Assembly (NCBI RefSeq): GCF_025979885.1
Contig: NZ_CP110139.1
Location: forward strand, 1,798,001-1,862,000
DNA from: Hymenobacter sp. YIM 151500-1
GTDB lineage: Bacteria; Bacteroidota; Bacteroidia; Cytophagales; Hymenobacteraceae
DNA: 64,000 nt
Reading direction: 5' to 3'
Shown here: one piece after another, positions 1 through 8,153 of the stretch
Numbering within the stretch: position 1 is the first letter of the stretch
Layout of the letters: each line of letters begins with the position of its first letter
Translations under genes and position numbers: made by a program
Notes under the pieces: generated by a model
What the model was told of the DNA's origin: nothing
What the model saw: the letters and a program-made list of their open reading frames with translations, nothing else
Databases searched by the model: none

Positions 1-59
1 TACACGGCATTAACCGCCAGCAGCGGCAAAGCCGGCAGCCATTTCAGCAGCGGCAGCAT
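1..59 (-). CDS. Partial membrane/secreted protein, N-terminus only
   Basis: Only the first 19 codons are present; the gene runs off the left edge on the minus strand. It begins MLPLLKWLPALPLLAV, a hydrophobic stretch typical of a signal anchor or first membrane helix. Its ATG shares one base with the TGA stop of the preceding flippase-like gene (TGATG), so the two are probably translationally coupled. In Bacteroidota this flippase-like family is often followed by a glycosyltransferase, but too little is visible to assign a product. Confidence 0.55.
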   Translation of the reverse strand, partial: MLPLLKWLPALPLLAVNAV

Positions 60-1114
60 CAGGCGGCGGGCACCGGGGTGGGCCGGGCTTTTCGGCGTTT
101 GCGCAGCACGCGTAGCCGCAATACAAACCCCAGGCCGGCGGCGCTGGGCAGAGCAATGTTGAGCACCCACAAGCTCAGGCTGGCGCTAAGCACCGGCAGC
201 ACCGGCTCATTCAGCAAACCAAACAAGTGAGTGGCCGACAGCTCCCGCACGCCCACGTCGGCCAGGGCATTGAGGGAGGGCACCAGGGACTTGAGCAGGA
301 ACGTGCCCGCCACGGCCGCCGCGCCCGGCCCCAGCGGGGCCTGGCAGCCGTAAGCCAGCAGCAGCAGCCCGAACTGCACTCCGAACACCGCGTAGCGCAG
401 CCCCGAAATCAGCAACACGCCGGTTAACAGACGGGCCGGGTACGTGGGCATAACGGCCAGAAACGGCCGTAGCCGCCGCAGCACGGGCACTGCTGCCACG
501 GCTCCTACCACCAGGCGCGAGTAGTACAGCGGCAGCAGAATTGCCGCGTTCAGCAGCACGGTGGCAGCCACCACGCCAGCCTGTACGGCGGGGTAGCCCG
601 GCAAGGCAAACCGCAGCAGAAAGTACAGCAGCCCCAGCGTGCCGGCCGCCACCGTCACCACCAACTGGCAGTAGCGGCCCAGGAACACGGCCCCCAGGGC
701 ATCGAGGCGGCGGCTTTTCAGCTCCATGATGCGGCCGGCGTAGTCGCCCACGCGGTTGGGCGTCACGAAGCCCAGGGTAAGGCCCACCAGCACCGCCCGG
801 AAGGCCCGCCGGAACGACACCGCCTCCAGATGCCGGGCCAGGCGCCACCATTTCCAGGCCTCCAGACCCCAGTTGAGCGGCACCAGGGCCAGGGCCAGCA
901 GCACCGGCCCCCGCCCCTGCCCGCTGAGCGTGCGCGCCACCAGCCCCCGCCACGCGGCGGCCGTAGCGGCGTCGGCCACGATGGAGTGCCACAGCAGGCC
1001 CAGGGTAAGCGCGGTAACTAGCAGCTTGCCGGCCACCACCAGCCCGCGCCGCCGCGCCAGTGCGGGTTCTTCCGCGTTTTGGACGTAGTTTTGTAGGTGG
1101 GGCCTGGGCAACAT
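59..1114 (-). CDS. Lysylphosphatidylglycerol synthase TM region / UPF0104 family flippase-like membrane protein
   Basis: This 351-residue inner-membrane protein has about eight hydrophobic segments and the features of the LPG_synthase_TM (UPF0104) family. A basic N-terminus is followed by a helix near residues 26-45. Then come a W-rich EAWKWWRL stretch (about 86-93) and the signature GLTLGFVTPNRVGDYAGR (about 110-127), with the polar residues in a membrane context that are characteristic of the family. Relatives include the flippase domain of MprF and uncharacterised proteins tied to lipid or polysaccharide export. This protein has no aminoacyl-transferase domain, so it should not modify lipids itself. 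It overlaps the next gene by one base. The transported substrate is unknown. Confidence 0.85.
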   Translation of the reverse strand: MLPRPHLQNYVQNAEEPALARRRGLVVAGKLLVTALTLGLLWHSIVADAATAAAWRGLVARTLSGQGRGPVLLALALVPLNWGLEAWKWWRLARHLEAVSFRRAFRAVLVGLTLGFVTPNRVGDYAGRIMELKSRRLDALGAVFLGRYCQLVVTVAAGTLGLLYFLLRFALPGYPAVQAGVVAATVLLNAAILLPLYYSRLVVGAVAAVPVLRRLRPFLAVMPTYPARLLTGVLLISGLRYAVFGVQFGLLLLAYGCQAPLGPGAAAVAGTFLLKSLVPSLNALADVGVRELSATHLFGLLNEPVLPVLSASLSLWVLNIALPSAAGLGFVLRLRVLRKRRKARPTPVPAA

Positions 1115-1211
1115 GACGGCGGATTAACTAGCTTCGGCAAGTTACGCCATCAGGGGCCGAGAACAGCAACCAAGACCCCCTGAGCCCCCAAGACCCTAAG
1201 CTCCTATTCCC

Positions 1212-1844
1212 TTGATTCTGCCCCTTGCTTCCTCCGAACTGCTGCCCAAAGTTATTATGGGCGTCGACCCCGGCACCCAGGTCATGGGCTACGCGGTGAT
1301 TGAGGTGCAGGGCCAGCGCGTAACGGTGCTGCGCTACGACGTCATCGACATGAAGAAGCTGGGCACCAACCACGCCCTCAAGCTGAAGAAAATCTTTGAG
1401 CGGATGGTGGAGCTGATTGAGGAATTCCTGCCCGATGAGCTGGCCATCGAAGCGCCCTTCTACGGGGCCAACGTGCAGAGCATGCTCAAGCTGGGCCGGG
1501 CCCAGGGCGTGGCCATTGCCGCCTGCCTTTCCCGCCAGATACCCTACGTGGAGTACGCCCCCACCAAGGTGAAGCAGTCAGTGACGGGCACGGGCACGGC
1601 CACCAAGGAGCACGTGGCCCACATGCTGCGCCAGACTTTGCAGCTGCCACCCGTGGAGCAGGCCTCCAAGTTTCTGGACGCCACCGACGCCCTGGCCGTG
1701 GCCCTGTGCCACCACTACCAGAAGGGCAACAACGTGAAGGCCGGCGGCAAAAGCTGGGGCAAGTTCCTGGCCGACAACCCCGGCAAACTGGCCGCGCCGG
1801 TGGCCGGCAAGAAAGTCCCGGCGAAGAAGAAGCCCGCAGCCTGA
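1212..1844 (+). CDS. ruvC: Crossover junction endodeoxyribonuclease RuvC
   Basis: RuvC is the Holliday-junction resolvase that cleaves four-way junctions with RuvAB in homologous recombination. The catalytic acidic residues are visible: D19 in MGVDPGT, E80 in LAIEAPF, and D156/D159 in FLDATDALAVALCHH, spaced as in E. coli RuvC (D7, E66, D138, D141). The C-terminal 40 residues are a Lys/Pro/Ala-rich tail beyond the core. The start is uncertain. ATG at 1257 would cut off the first beta strand (KVIMGVDPG), so the in-frame TTG at 1212 is used here. The gene stands alone between two minus-strand genes. Confidence 0.93.
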   Translation: MILPLASSELLPKVIMGVDPGTQVMGYAVIEVQGQRVTVLRYDVIDMKKLGTNHALKLKKIFERMVELIEEFLPDELAIEAPFYGANVQSMLKLGRAQGVAIAACLSRQIPYVEYAPTKVKQSVTGTGTATKEHVAHMLRQTLQLPPVEQASKFLDATDALAVALCHHYQKGNNVKAGGKSWGKFLADNPGKLAAPVAGKKVPAKKKPAA

Positions 1845-1858
1845 GCAGCCGGCTTCTT
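1827..1858 (+). terminator. Intrinsic terminator of ruvC
   Basis: An 8-bp stem (aagaagcc / ggcttctt) with a 16-nt loop is followed by a run of T. The left arm lies inside the last codons of ruvC and the stop codon is in the loop. Confidence 0.6.
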
Positions 1859-1944
1859 TTTGCTGATAGGAACGGTTCTTACGTCGGCCAGACGTCCGCA
1901 GTCCACCCCGAACGCCCTCGGACGCAGGGTGTTGTCGCCCGGTT

Positions 1945-2751
1945 CTACACTTCGGGCACCTCGATTTCGCCCCGCAGGTACGTCACGGCGTGGCCGCTCA
2001 TCAGCACCCGGTCCTGGCGCAGCTCGCACCACAAGTCGCCGCCGCGGGCCGATACCTGGCGGGCGTGGAGGTGGGTTTTGCCCAGGCGCCCGGCCCAGTA
2101 GGGCACCAGCGTGGTGTGGGCCGAGCCCGTTACGGGGTCCTCGGGCACGCCCACGCGCGGCCCGAAAAAGCGCGACACGAAATCTACGCCATCGGTGCCG
2201 GGGGCCGTGGCAATAACGCCGCGGTACTCTACCCGCTCCAGCTGGGCTATGTTGGGGTGCAGGGCGCGCACCTCGGCCTCGGAGTTGAACACGCACACCA
2301 GGTCGGGGCCGGCCAGCAGGTGCAGGGGGGTGGCCCGCAGGCCGTCGAGCAGGCCGTCGGGGTGCGGGCCGAGGGGCTGGGGCGGCCGGGCCGGGAAGTC
2401 GAGCGTGAGCCGGCCGGCTTCGGCCTGGCTTACCCGCAGGGGGCCGCTTTTCGAGTGAAACACGATTTCGGGGCCGTCGAAGCCCAGATGGTGGTAGAGC
2501 ACGTGGGCCGAGGCCAGGGTGGCGTGGCCGCACAGCTCCACCTCCACGGTGGGCGTAAACCAGCGCAGCTCAAACTCGCCGCCACTGTTGGCGCGGGGTA
2601 CGAAAAAGGCGGTTTCAGCCAGGTTGTTTTCGGCGGCTATGGCCTGCATGGTGGGGGCGGGCGGCCACTCGTGCAGGGGGCACACGGCGGCGGGGTTGCC
2701 GGCAAACGGACGGTCGGCAAAAGCATCGACCTGGTAGAGAGGCAGCAGCAT
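1945..2751 (-). CDS. PhzF family phenazine-biosynthesis-like isomerase
   Basis: A 268-residue protein of the PhzF/diaminopimelate-epimerase-like fold. The N-terminal half holds the family pattern YQVDAFADRPFAGNPAAVC, the catalytic glutamate E46 in NNLAETAFF, and WFTP...VELCGHATLA. The C-terminal half holds VSRFFGPRVGVPEDPVTGSAHTTL. PhzF itself isomerises a phenazine precursor, but no other phenazine genes are present here. This is probably one of the many family members of unknown substrate (epimerase or isomerase of small carboxylic acids, cytosolic). Transcribed convergently with ruvC, with the ruvC terminator between. Confidence 0.93.
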   Translation of the reverse strand: MLLPLYQVDAFADRPFAGNPAAVCPLHEWPPAPTMQAIAAENNLAETAFFVPRANSGGEFELRWFTPTVEVELCGHATLASAHVLYHHLGFDGPEIVFHSKSGPLRVSQAEAGRLTLDFPARPPQPLGPHPDGLLDGLRATPLHLLAGPDLVCVFNSEAEVRALHPNIAQLERVEYRGVIATAPGTDGVDFVSRFFGPRVGVPEDPVTGSAHTTLVPYWAGRLGKTHLHARQVSARGGDLWCELRQDRVLMSGHAVTYLRGEIEVPEV

Positions 2752-2934
2752 ACGGCGGAAGCAGATGGCCGCGGGGCGGCGGTGGATACGTGCGTGGTGG
2801 CGAAGCTACGGCTTTGGCGGCTAGTATGCAGCGCTGGCCGGCCCCGCAAAATATTTTCGGGGCCGCGCAACCCACCCCGGAGCAGGCCGGTCATGGGGGC
2901 AGACTGCTAGGTGCACGACCTCCTTCCCGCTCCC

Positions 2935-2942
2935 TATCTTTC
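2935..2942 (+). promoter_or_regulatory. Possible -7 promoter element of the sigma factor gene
   Basis: TATCTTTC matches the Bacteroidota -7 consensus TAnnTTTG at seven of eight positions. It ends seven bases before the ATG at 2949, so the transcript would be nearly leaderless. No clear -33 TTG at the right spacing. Confidence 0.35.
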
Positions 2943-2948
2943 CACTCT

Positions 2949-3500
2949 ATGGCCGAACCGATTGATGCGCTGGTCGAAGGTTGCCGGCGGGGCCGGCCCG
3001 CCGCCCAACGGGCCCTCTACGAGCGGCTGGGCTATCAGCTGATGGGGGTATGCCTGCGCTACTGCCCCTCCAGAGCCGAAGCCGAAGACGCCTTGCAGCT
3101 GACTTTCGTCAAGATTTTCACCCGCCTTGATCAGTTTCGCAACGAGGGCCCTTTTGAAGCCTGGGCCCGGCGGATTGCCGTCACTACCTCCCTCCACCTC
3201 TGGCACCAGCACCAGCGGCGCGGCCTCCACTTCGACACCCAGGAAGCCGAAGAGCTGCACCACCCCGACGGCACCCCGCTCGACCAGCTCTCGGCCGACG
3301 ATATTCTTCGCCTGCTCAACACGCTGCCTCCCGGCTACCGCACCGTGCTGAACTTGTACGCCATCGAGGGCTACTCCCACGCCGAAATCGGGGAGTTGCT
3401 GGGCATTTCGGAAGGCACCAGCAAGTCGCAGCTCTCCCGGGCCCGGCGCCTGCTGGAGGAGCGCCTTCACCAACAGGCTTCAACTCCTTCATTGCCATGA
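2949..3500 (+). CDS. RNA polymerase ECF sigma factor (sigma-70 family)
   Basis: A 183-residue ECF sigma factor made of region 2 and region 4 only. Region 2 (about residues 10-80) includes the core-binding stretch AEAEDALQLTFVKIFTRLDQF and the -10 recognition part EGPFEAWARRIAVTTSLHLW. Region 4 (about 115-175) contains LLNTLPPGYRTVLNLYAIEGYSHAEI and the helix-turn-helix GISEGTSKSQLSRARRLLEE. The start at 2949 gives MAEPIDALVEGCRRG, the usual ECF N-terminus; a longer in-frame extension upstream lacks homologous character. Its TGA overlaps the ATG of the next gene (ATGA), the arrangement expected for a sigma/anti-sigma pair. The signal and regulon are unknown. Confidence 0.93.
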   Translation: MAEPIDALVEGCRRGRPAAQRALYERLGYQLMGVCLRYCPSRAEAEDALQLTFVKIFTRLDQFRNEGPFEAWARRIAVTTSLHLWHQHQRRGLHFDTQEAEELHHPDGTPLDQLSADDILRLLNTLPPGYRTVLNLYAIEGYSHAEIGELLGISEGTSKSQLSRARRLLEERLHQQASTPSLP

Positions 3501-5092
3501 CCGACCACGACTCCGAAAAATTGTACGATGAGCTGCGCCGCCGGCTGGAGGGCTACGGCAGCGCGCCGCCCGAGTCCGTGTGGGCCGGGATTCGGCAGCA
3601 GGTGCCCGCCCGGCGGCCGCGGTGGCGGCCACGGGCGCTGCTTTTGCTCGTGGGCACGGTTGTTTTGGTTTGCCTCACGGTGGGCACGCGCCGCTGGCGG
3701 GAGCAGGCGGAGCGGCCCGGAGCCCGAGCCGGCGCCTCCCGCACTTTCTCAGCAGCCCCTACTGGTTCGGGTTCCGGCCTTGCTTATCCGTCTTCGCCCC
3801 CACCGGCTACTGCTTCCGCTCCAGAAATTTCTTTAGCTCCCGCTAAGCCGGCAGATGTTAGGGCAGCCAGTCCAGTCAGCCCACAGGTTTCCACCAAAGC
3901 AGCAGCCCCGGCAGCCCCGCCGGCTGCGGCCGAACAAGTCCCGGGCGGCACCTCAGCCACGCTACCTACTGCCGCCATACCCGCCATTGCTCCCACTCTG
4001 CCGTCTGGCGGCAGCCCCTCCGACGACCAACTACGCGCGCCGGCGGCCGAGGCCTTGCTTCCGGAACGGCACCCTGGCAAGCGTGTAGCTGCTGCCCGCC
4101 GCCCCCGGCGTTTCCGGGACACCAGCACGGCTGGCACCGGCCTACTGGCGTCCGCGCCGGGCCTGAAGGCTCCGCGTGCTGCGCAACTAGCAGCTGCCCG
4201 TAAAAGCCGGCTATTGGCAGAAAGCCCCGCCACCCGGCAGCGGAGCCGCGCCATTCGTGCCGAAAGCTCGTTGCCAGCTGACCGCCGCCCGTATGCTAGT
4301 GCTCCGCAAACTGCTGGCCGTGCCTGGGGTCAGCAGGAAGCCTTTAGCAACTACGAGCCGCTGGCTTTGCTCGTGGTGCGGCCTCCGCAGGCGGCGCCGG
4401 CACCGCCGGAGGTTCAGCCCATTAACCCGCCCACGAGCCGGCCTACGCGCCAGGAGCTGAACCTGCGCAACTGGAGCGTGCAGGCCGGAGCCGGGGCCGG
4501 CCTGACCTATCGGCTCCTGGGGCAGCCCCGCACGGCGCTGGAACGGCTGGAGCGGCCTGCCCTGGGCCTGACCGGGCAGCTGCTGGCCGCCTACGCCTTC
4601 TCGCGGCAGCTGACGGTGGCCGCGGGCCTGGGCTACGCCGAGTACGCTACTTCGCTGCGCTACCAGCTGAAGAAGGATTCGGTGGAAACCCTGGAGCGCC
4701 GGGAGTTTCGCAACGTGTACCGCTTCTTCACCTTGCCGGTGCAGGCCCAGCTGACGCTGCGGAGCACGCACCGGTGGCGCTACGGCCTGCTGGGCGGCGG
4801 CACGGTGGCCGTGTTTGCCGGGGCCCGCACCACCGAAGGCTCGCCCTGCAACTGCTCCCAGCGCCAGTGGAGTAGCGGGTCCGGCCCTTTCCGGACCACC
4901 AGCTTGCTGCTCACGGCCGGCGCCTTTGCCGGCTACCAGGTGGCGCCGGGCCGGTGGCTTACGCTACAGCCCCAGGGCCAGCTCTTTCTCACCTCCCTTA
5001 CCGACCCGGCCACGGCCCGCGCCCCGCGCCGCCCGTGGGGCCTGGGCATTCAGGCCGGCTACAGCTGGGACCTGGCCCCGCGGGGTCGGTAG
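3497..5092 (+). CDS. Putative anti-sigma/outer-membrane-barrel fusion protein
   Basis: A 531-residue protein whose start overlaps the sigma factor stop by four bases. Residues 1-46 are cytosolic-like and carry a PPESVWAGI motif seen at the start of many Bacteroidota proteins encoded next to ECF sigma factors. A single membrane helix spans about 47-63. Roughly 220 residues rich in Pro, Ala, Ser and Arg follow. From about residue 315 the sequence resembles an outer-membrane beta-barrel/PorT-like domain, with alternating hydrophobic strands such as WSVQAGAGAGLTYRL, LTVAAGLGYAEYATSLRYQL and WGLGIQAGYSW. I infer that the N-terminus restrains the sigma factor; the barrel-like part may instead be a periplasmic beta-rich domain. 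No zinc-binding anti-sigma motif is seen. Confidence 0.7.
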   Translation: MTDHDSEKLYDELRRRLEGYGSAPPESVWAGIRQQVPARRPRWRPRALLLLVGTVVLVCLTVGTRRWREQAERPGARAGASRTFSAAPTGSGSGLAYPSSPPPATASAPEISLAPAKPADVRAASPVSPQVSTKAAAPAAPPAAAEQVPGGTSATLPTAAIPAIAPTLPSGGSPSDDQLRAPAAEALLPERHPGKRVAAARRPRRFRDTSTAGTGLLASAPGLKAPRAAQLAAARKSRLLAESPATRQRSRAIRAESSLPADRRPYASAPQTAGRAWGQQEAFSNYEPLALLVVRPPQAAPAPPEVQPINPPTSRPTRQELNLRNWSVQAGAGAGLTYRLLGQPRTALERLERPALGLTGQLLAAYAFSRQLTVAAGLGYAEYATSLRYQLKKDSVETLERREFRNVYRFFTLPVQAQLTLRSTHRWRYGLLGGGTVAVFAGARTTEGSPCNCSQRQWSSGSGPFRTTSLLLTAGAFAGYQVAPGRWLTLQPQGQLFLTSLTDPATARAPRRPWGLGIQAGYSWDLAPRGR

Positions 5093-5140
5093 GGCGCTGT
5101 TTTGGTCTTTTTCACTTATTCATTTCTAACTGGTTATCCA

Positions 5141-6103
5141 ATGAAACGATTCCTGCTGCTCGCTCTGCTTGCCCTGCCGTTGTTGCCCGCCTGCCAGTTT
5201 GACGCCGGCGTGGTGGCGTGTGAAGATGGCACTACCCCCGGCCCCAGCCCAGTGCCTCCCGCTACCTTGCAGGAGCTGCGCCAGCAGCTGGGCGCCCCCG
5301 CGCAGTCGTTCACCTACGACCCCACCCGCGTGAATACGTTCACCGGCGCCAAAGGCACCGTGGTAACCATTGCGGCCGGTGCGTTTCACCGCAACGGCCA
5401 GCCCGTGGCAGGGCCGGTGCCGATGCACGTGCGCGAGATTCTTAGCCGGGCCGACATGGTGCTGAGTGCCGTGCCCACGGTCTCGAACGGGCAGGTGCTC
5501 CAATCGGCCGGCGCGGTCTTCGTTGGCCCGGCCCAGGACTCCAGCTTACAGCTCGGCAGCAACTCCCAGATTCGGCTGCAAGTACCCACCCCGCCCAATG
5601 TGCCCCGGCGCGACTCCATGAGCCTGTTCGTAGCTCCGCCGGCTACAAACGCCACTGCCTGCTTTAACTGGCTGCTGAATACTACCCCAGGTTCTTTTCT
5701 TCGGCCCACGGCTGCCGGCAACGAAATCATCATCGGCAACGCGCTGTACAACCAAGGCATCCGCTGGTTCAACTGTGACCGGTTCTACGGCACTCCTGCG
5801 CCCGTTACTATTACCGTGAACGTGCCGGGCAGCAACATCGACCCACGCCGGAATACGCTGGTGTTTGCCGTGTTCCGGGCTTTCAATGGGGCGCTTCAGC
5901 TGTGCACCTTCTCCCCGCCCAACTCTTTCCAGGCCAGCAGGCTTCCGCTGGGACAACCCATTAGCGTCGTCGTCATTCGGACGGTGGATGGCAAGCTGTA
6001 CTACGGCCGCCAGGATGGCACCGCCCAGGCCGGCCAGGTTTTCACCCCGCAGCTAAGCGAAACAACCACTACGGCGCTGGTAGCTAACTTGAACGGTTTA
6101 TAG
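5141..6103 (+). CDS. Hypothetical lipoprotein
   Basis: A 320-residue protein beginning MKRFLLLALLALPLLPAC, a lipoprotein signal peptide with lipobox LPAC (Cys18). The mature part is rich in Thr, Pro, Asn and beta-strand-like segments. It contains FTGAKGTVVTIAAGAFHRNGQP, a pattern of Bacteroidota surface proteins that carry a metal- or carbohydrate-related beta sandwich. No enzymatic motif is recognised. The ATG at 5141 is preferred over upstream codons because it gives a proper signal peptide. It lies 48 bp after the sigma/barrel pair and before a strong terminator, so it may be the last gene of that operon and a possible sigma-factor target or partner. Confidence 0.75.
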   Translation: MKRFLLLALLALPLLPACQFDAGVVACEDGTTPGPSPVPPATLQELRQQLGAPAQSFTYDPTRVNTFTGAKGTVVTIAAGAFHRNGQPVAGPVPMHVREILSRADMVLSAVPTVSNGQVLQSAGAVFVGPAQDSSLQLGSNSQIRLQVPTPPNVPRRDSMSLFVAPPATNATACFNWLLNTTPGSFLRPTAAGNEIIIGNALYNQGIRWFNCDRFYGTPAPVTITVNVPGSNIDPRRNTLVFAVFRAFNGALQLCTFSPPNSFQASRLPLGQPISVVVIRTVDGKLYYGRQDGTAQAGQVFTPQLSETTTTALVANLNGL

Positions 6104-6166
6104 CCTGTTTGGCTTCCGGTTCAGCTTGGCTTACTGATAGTTGCGCTGCCACTACTTTCAAAAAAA

Positions 6167-6195
6167 CGCCCAGAAGTTTGCGCCACTTCTGGGCG
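6167..6195 (+). terminator. Strong intrinsic terminator
   Basis: A perfect 11-bp stem (cgcccagaagt / acttctgggcg) with a 7-nt loop is preceded by six A and followed by four T. It ends the sigma factor/lipoprotein unit and could work on both strands. The rest of the 415-bp interval up to the next gene is AT-richer and shows nothing else recognisable. Confidence 0.85.
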
Positions 6196-6517
6196 TTTTG
6201 CGTATTCCCCGAGTGAAGTACAACGCACCCGGAAATGAGCTGCTCCCCACACCTGAGGACGAATGGCCGGACAGCTCTTCAGCCGGCTGAGCTGCCGGCC
6301 CTAACGGCACAAGAGCCTGCGACGATTTGACCACAAAACGGCTCTTCTGCTATACCTAACGCCAAATAGGTAATATTTTGTGGATTAATAGGAATTAAAT
6401 AAGTATTTTCTCGGAGAAATGTCCAATATTTGTGCTTCCCATCTCCTATGCCTCCCCATAGGCGCCCCAATTACGAGTGCTGCAAGAAACCTTCCTTTCT
6501 ACTTTATGCCTGAAGTG

Positions 6518-8068
6518 ATGAAAAAACTAGTACTTACGCTGGCAGGTCTGCTCGGAGCAGCCACCAGCTTGCTGGCCCAACTGCCCACCAATAGTTTCGC
6601 CGTCACGTCGGCTTGCCCCGGCAGTGCCCGGAATCCATCCGTGCTGAGCGAGGTGAATACAGATGGCACTCTCACTACTATTGGAAATATCCGGGCTGGC
6701 GGCAATAACATCATCGTAAACGGCCTGGGCTACGACAATGCTGACCCTACGGCGCTGTTTGGCATGCGGGTGATACAGCCTGTGACGCTGTCCAGCGTGC
6801 AGATTCCGCCCACACTCTACCGGATCAACCTGACTACTGCCCAGGCCGACAGCCTGGGACCAGTAACGCCGCCTCCTGCTCCCACCCTTCCCCCCGTTAC
6901 CTTTCCAGAGTTCTTGATTGATGAGGTTGAGCTAACGTTCAACTTCATCGGAGACGGCGGACTTACCTCTAACTACTTTGTGGGCGGAGCTACCTTCCGC
7001 ATTATCCTGGGCGCGGGCGGGCCCCGCGTCTCCGATTTGCGCTTGTACGTAGGGGAAGTGCAATTGCCCAGCGCTGGCGTCCGCGCCGTGACAGCGCCCG
7101 TGTGGCGCCAGTTGAATACGTCTGAACCAGGTACGGCAGCAGTTATTGCCGCCTATCAAGCGCAGGTGCAGGTCTTTGTTGCGGGAGGCGGCACGGGCAC
7201 CGTGCCCGAGGGCGGTATTCAGGACTGGATATTCAATACGAGTACCGGAAGCTTAATCAGTTATCTAGGACAGGAAAACAAGTTTCTGACTATTACCAAC
7301 CCCGGCTCTAATCCGGTAGCCATCACCACCACCCCGTCTGCTCCCATCAACCCTGGCGACAACATCGGTTCCATGTTCGCGGACCGCAACGGCAACGTCT
7401 ACGCCGTATCGGCCGACGACGGCACCATTTATCGAATCGACCCCCTTACCGGCAACTTTACGGGACTCCAGTTCCCGAATGTATTGGGCTGTTACCGCGG
7501 TGATGCCGTGAGCTTGCCGGGTGCCTTGCCTCTGCCCGTACGGCTGGTTGGCTTCACGGCCCAGGCGCAGGGCAGCAAGGCAGCTCTCGACTGGACAACG
7601 GCCTGGGAGGAAAATGTGCGCGAGTTTCGGGTGGAGCGCCGCACCGATGCGCGCACCGCCTGGCAGGCAGTAGCTACCGTGCCGGCCGCCAATGCCGCCC
7701 AGGGCCGCCGCTACTCAGCCCTCGACCCCAGCCCGGAGTCAGGGCTCAACTACTACCGCCTGGCGGTTATCGACTTCGACGGCACGACCAGCTATTCGGA
7801 GGTGCGCTCTGTGGTGGTGGAAGCTGCTGGGGCGGCGCTGGCTTTATACCCCAATCCCACAGCGGGCGAGTTTACGGCCGTGCTGGGTTCCGCAGCTACG
7901 GGCCCGGTGCAGGTGCTGAACAGCCTGGGCCAGGTGGTGCGCGAACTGCCGGCTCAGGGCCAAACGGTAGTGCGCGGCACCCTCGACAACCTGCCCGCCG
8001 GCACTTACCTGCTCCGCACCACCGGCAGCCGTACCCCCACCACGCAGCGGCTGTTTCTGATGCGTTAA
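6518..8068 (+). CDS. T9SS type A sorting domain-containing secreted protein
   Basis: A 516-residue exported protein. MKKLVLTLAGLLGAATSLLAQ is a signal peptide, which decides the start at 6518. The middle (about 30-330) has repeated beta-propeller-like strands of the type LYRINLTTAQADSLG and IYRIDPLTGNFTGL, as in surface proteins that display a chain of WD-like blades. About residues 335-430 form an FnIII-like module (LVGFTAQAQGSKAALDWTTAWEENV...FRVERR). The last 75 residues are a T9SS sorting domain: ALYPNPTAGEF, VQVLNSLGQVVREL and LPAGTYLLRTT. It is therefore sent through the outer membrane by the gliding-associated PorSS/T9SS system and anchored or released. Function unknown; adhesin-like. 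Confidence 0.85.
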   Translation: MKKLVLTLAGLLGAATSLLAQLPTNSFAVTSACPGSARNPSVLSEVNTDGTLTTIGNIRAGGNNIIVNGLGYDNADPTALFGMRVIQPVTLSSVQIPPTLYRINLTTAQADSLGPVTPPPAPTLPPVTFPEFLIDEVELTFNFIGDGGLTSNYFVGGATFRIILGAGGPRVSDLRLYVGEVQLPSAGVRAVTAPVWRQLNTSEPGTAAVIAAYQAQVQVFVAGGGTGTVPEGGIQDWIFNTSTGSLISYLGQENKFLTITNPGSNPVAITTTPSAPINPGDNIGSMFADRNGNVYAVSADDGTIYRIDPLTGNFTGLQFPNVLGCYRGDAVSLPGALPLPVRLVGFTAQAQGSKAALDWTTAWEENVREFRVERRTDARTAWQAVATVPAANAAQGRRYSALDPSPESGLNYYRLAVIDFDGTTSYSEVRSVVVEAAGAALALYPNPTAGEFTAVLGSAATGPVQVLNSLGQVVRELPAQGQTVVRGTLDNLPAGTYLLRTTGSRTPTTQRLFLMR

Positions 8069-8086
8069 GTTTTGAGTTACCAGCTA

Positions 8087-8141
8087 TAAGCCCCCAAGCT
8101 GCAAGCATGTTCTGGTAACTTGCTTGCAGCTTGGGGGCTTA
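8087..8141. terminator. Bidirectional terminator between convergent genes
   Basis: A perfect 21-bp inverted repeat (8087-8107 with 8121-8141, arm core cccccaagctgcaagc) with a 13-nt loop sits exactly between two convergent stop codons. The stem is longer than a usual terminator, so it may also be a palindromic repeat recruited as one. Confidence 0.7.
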
Positions 8142-8153
8142 CAACTTGTAGTT

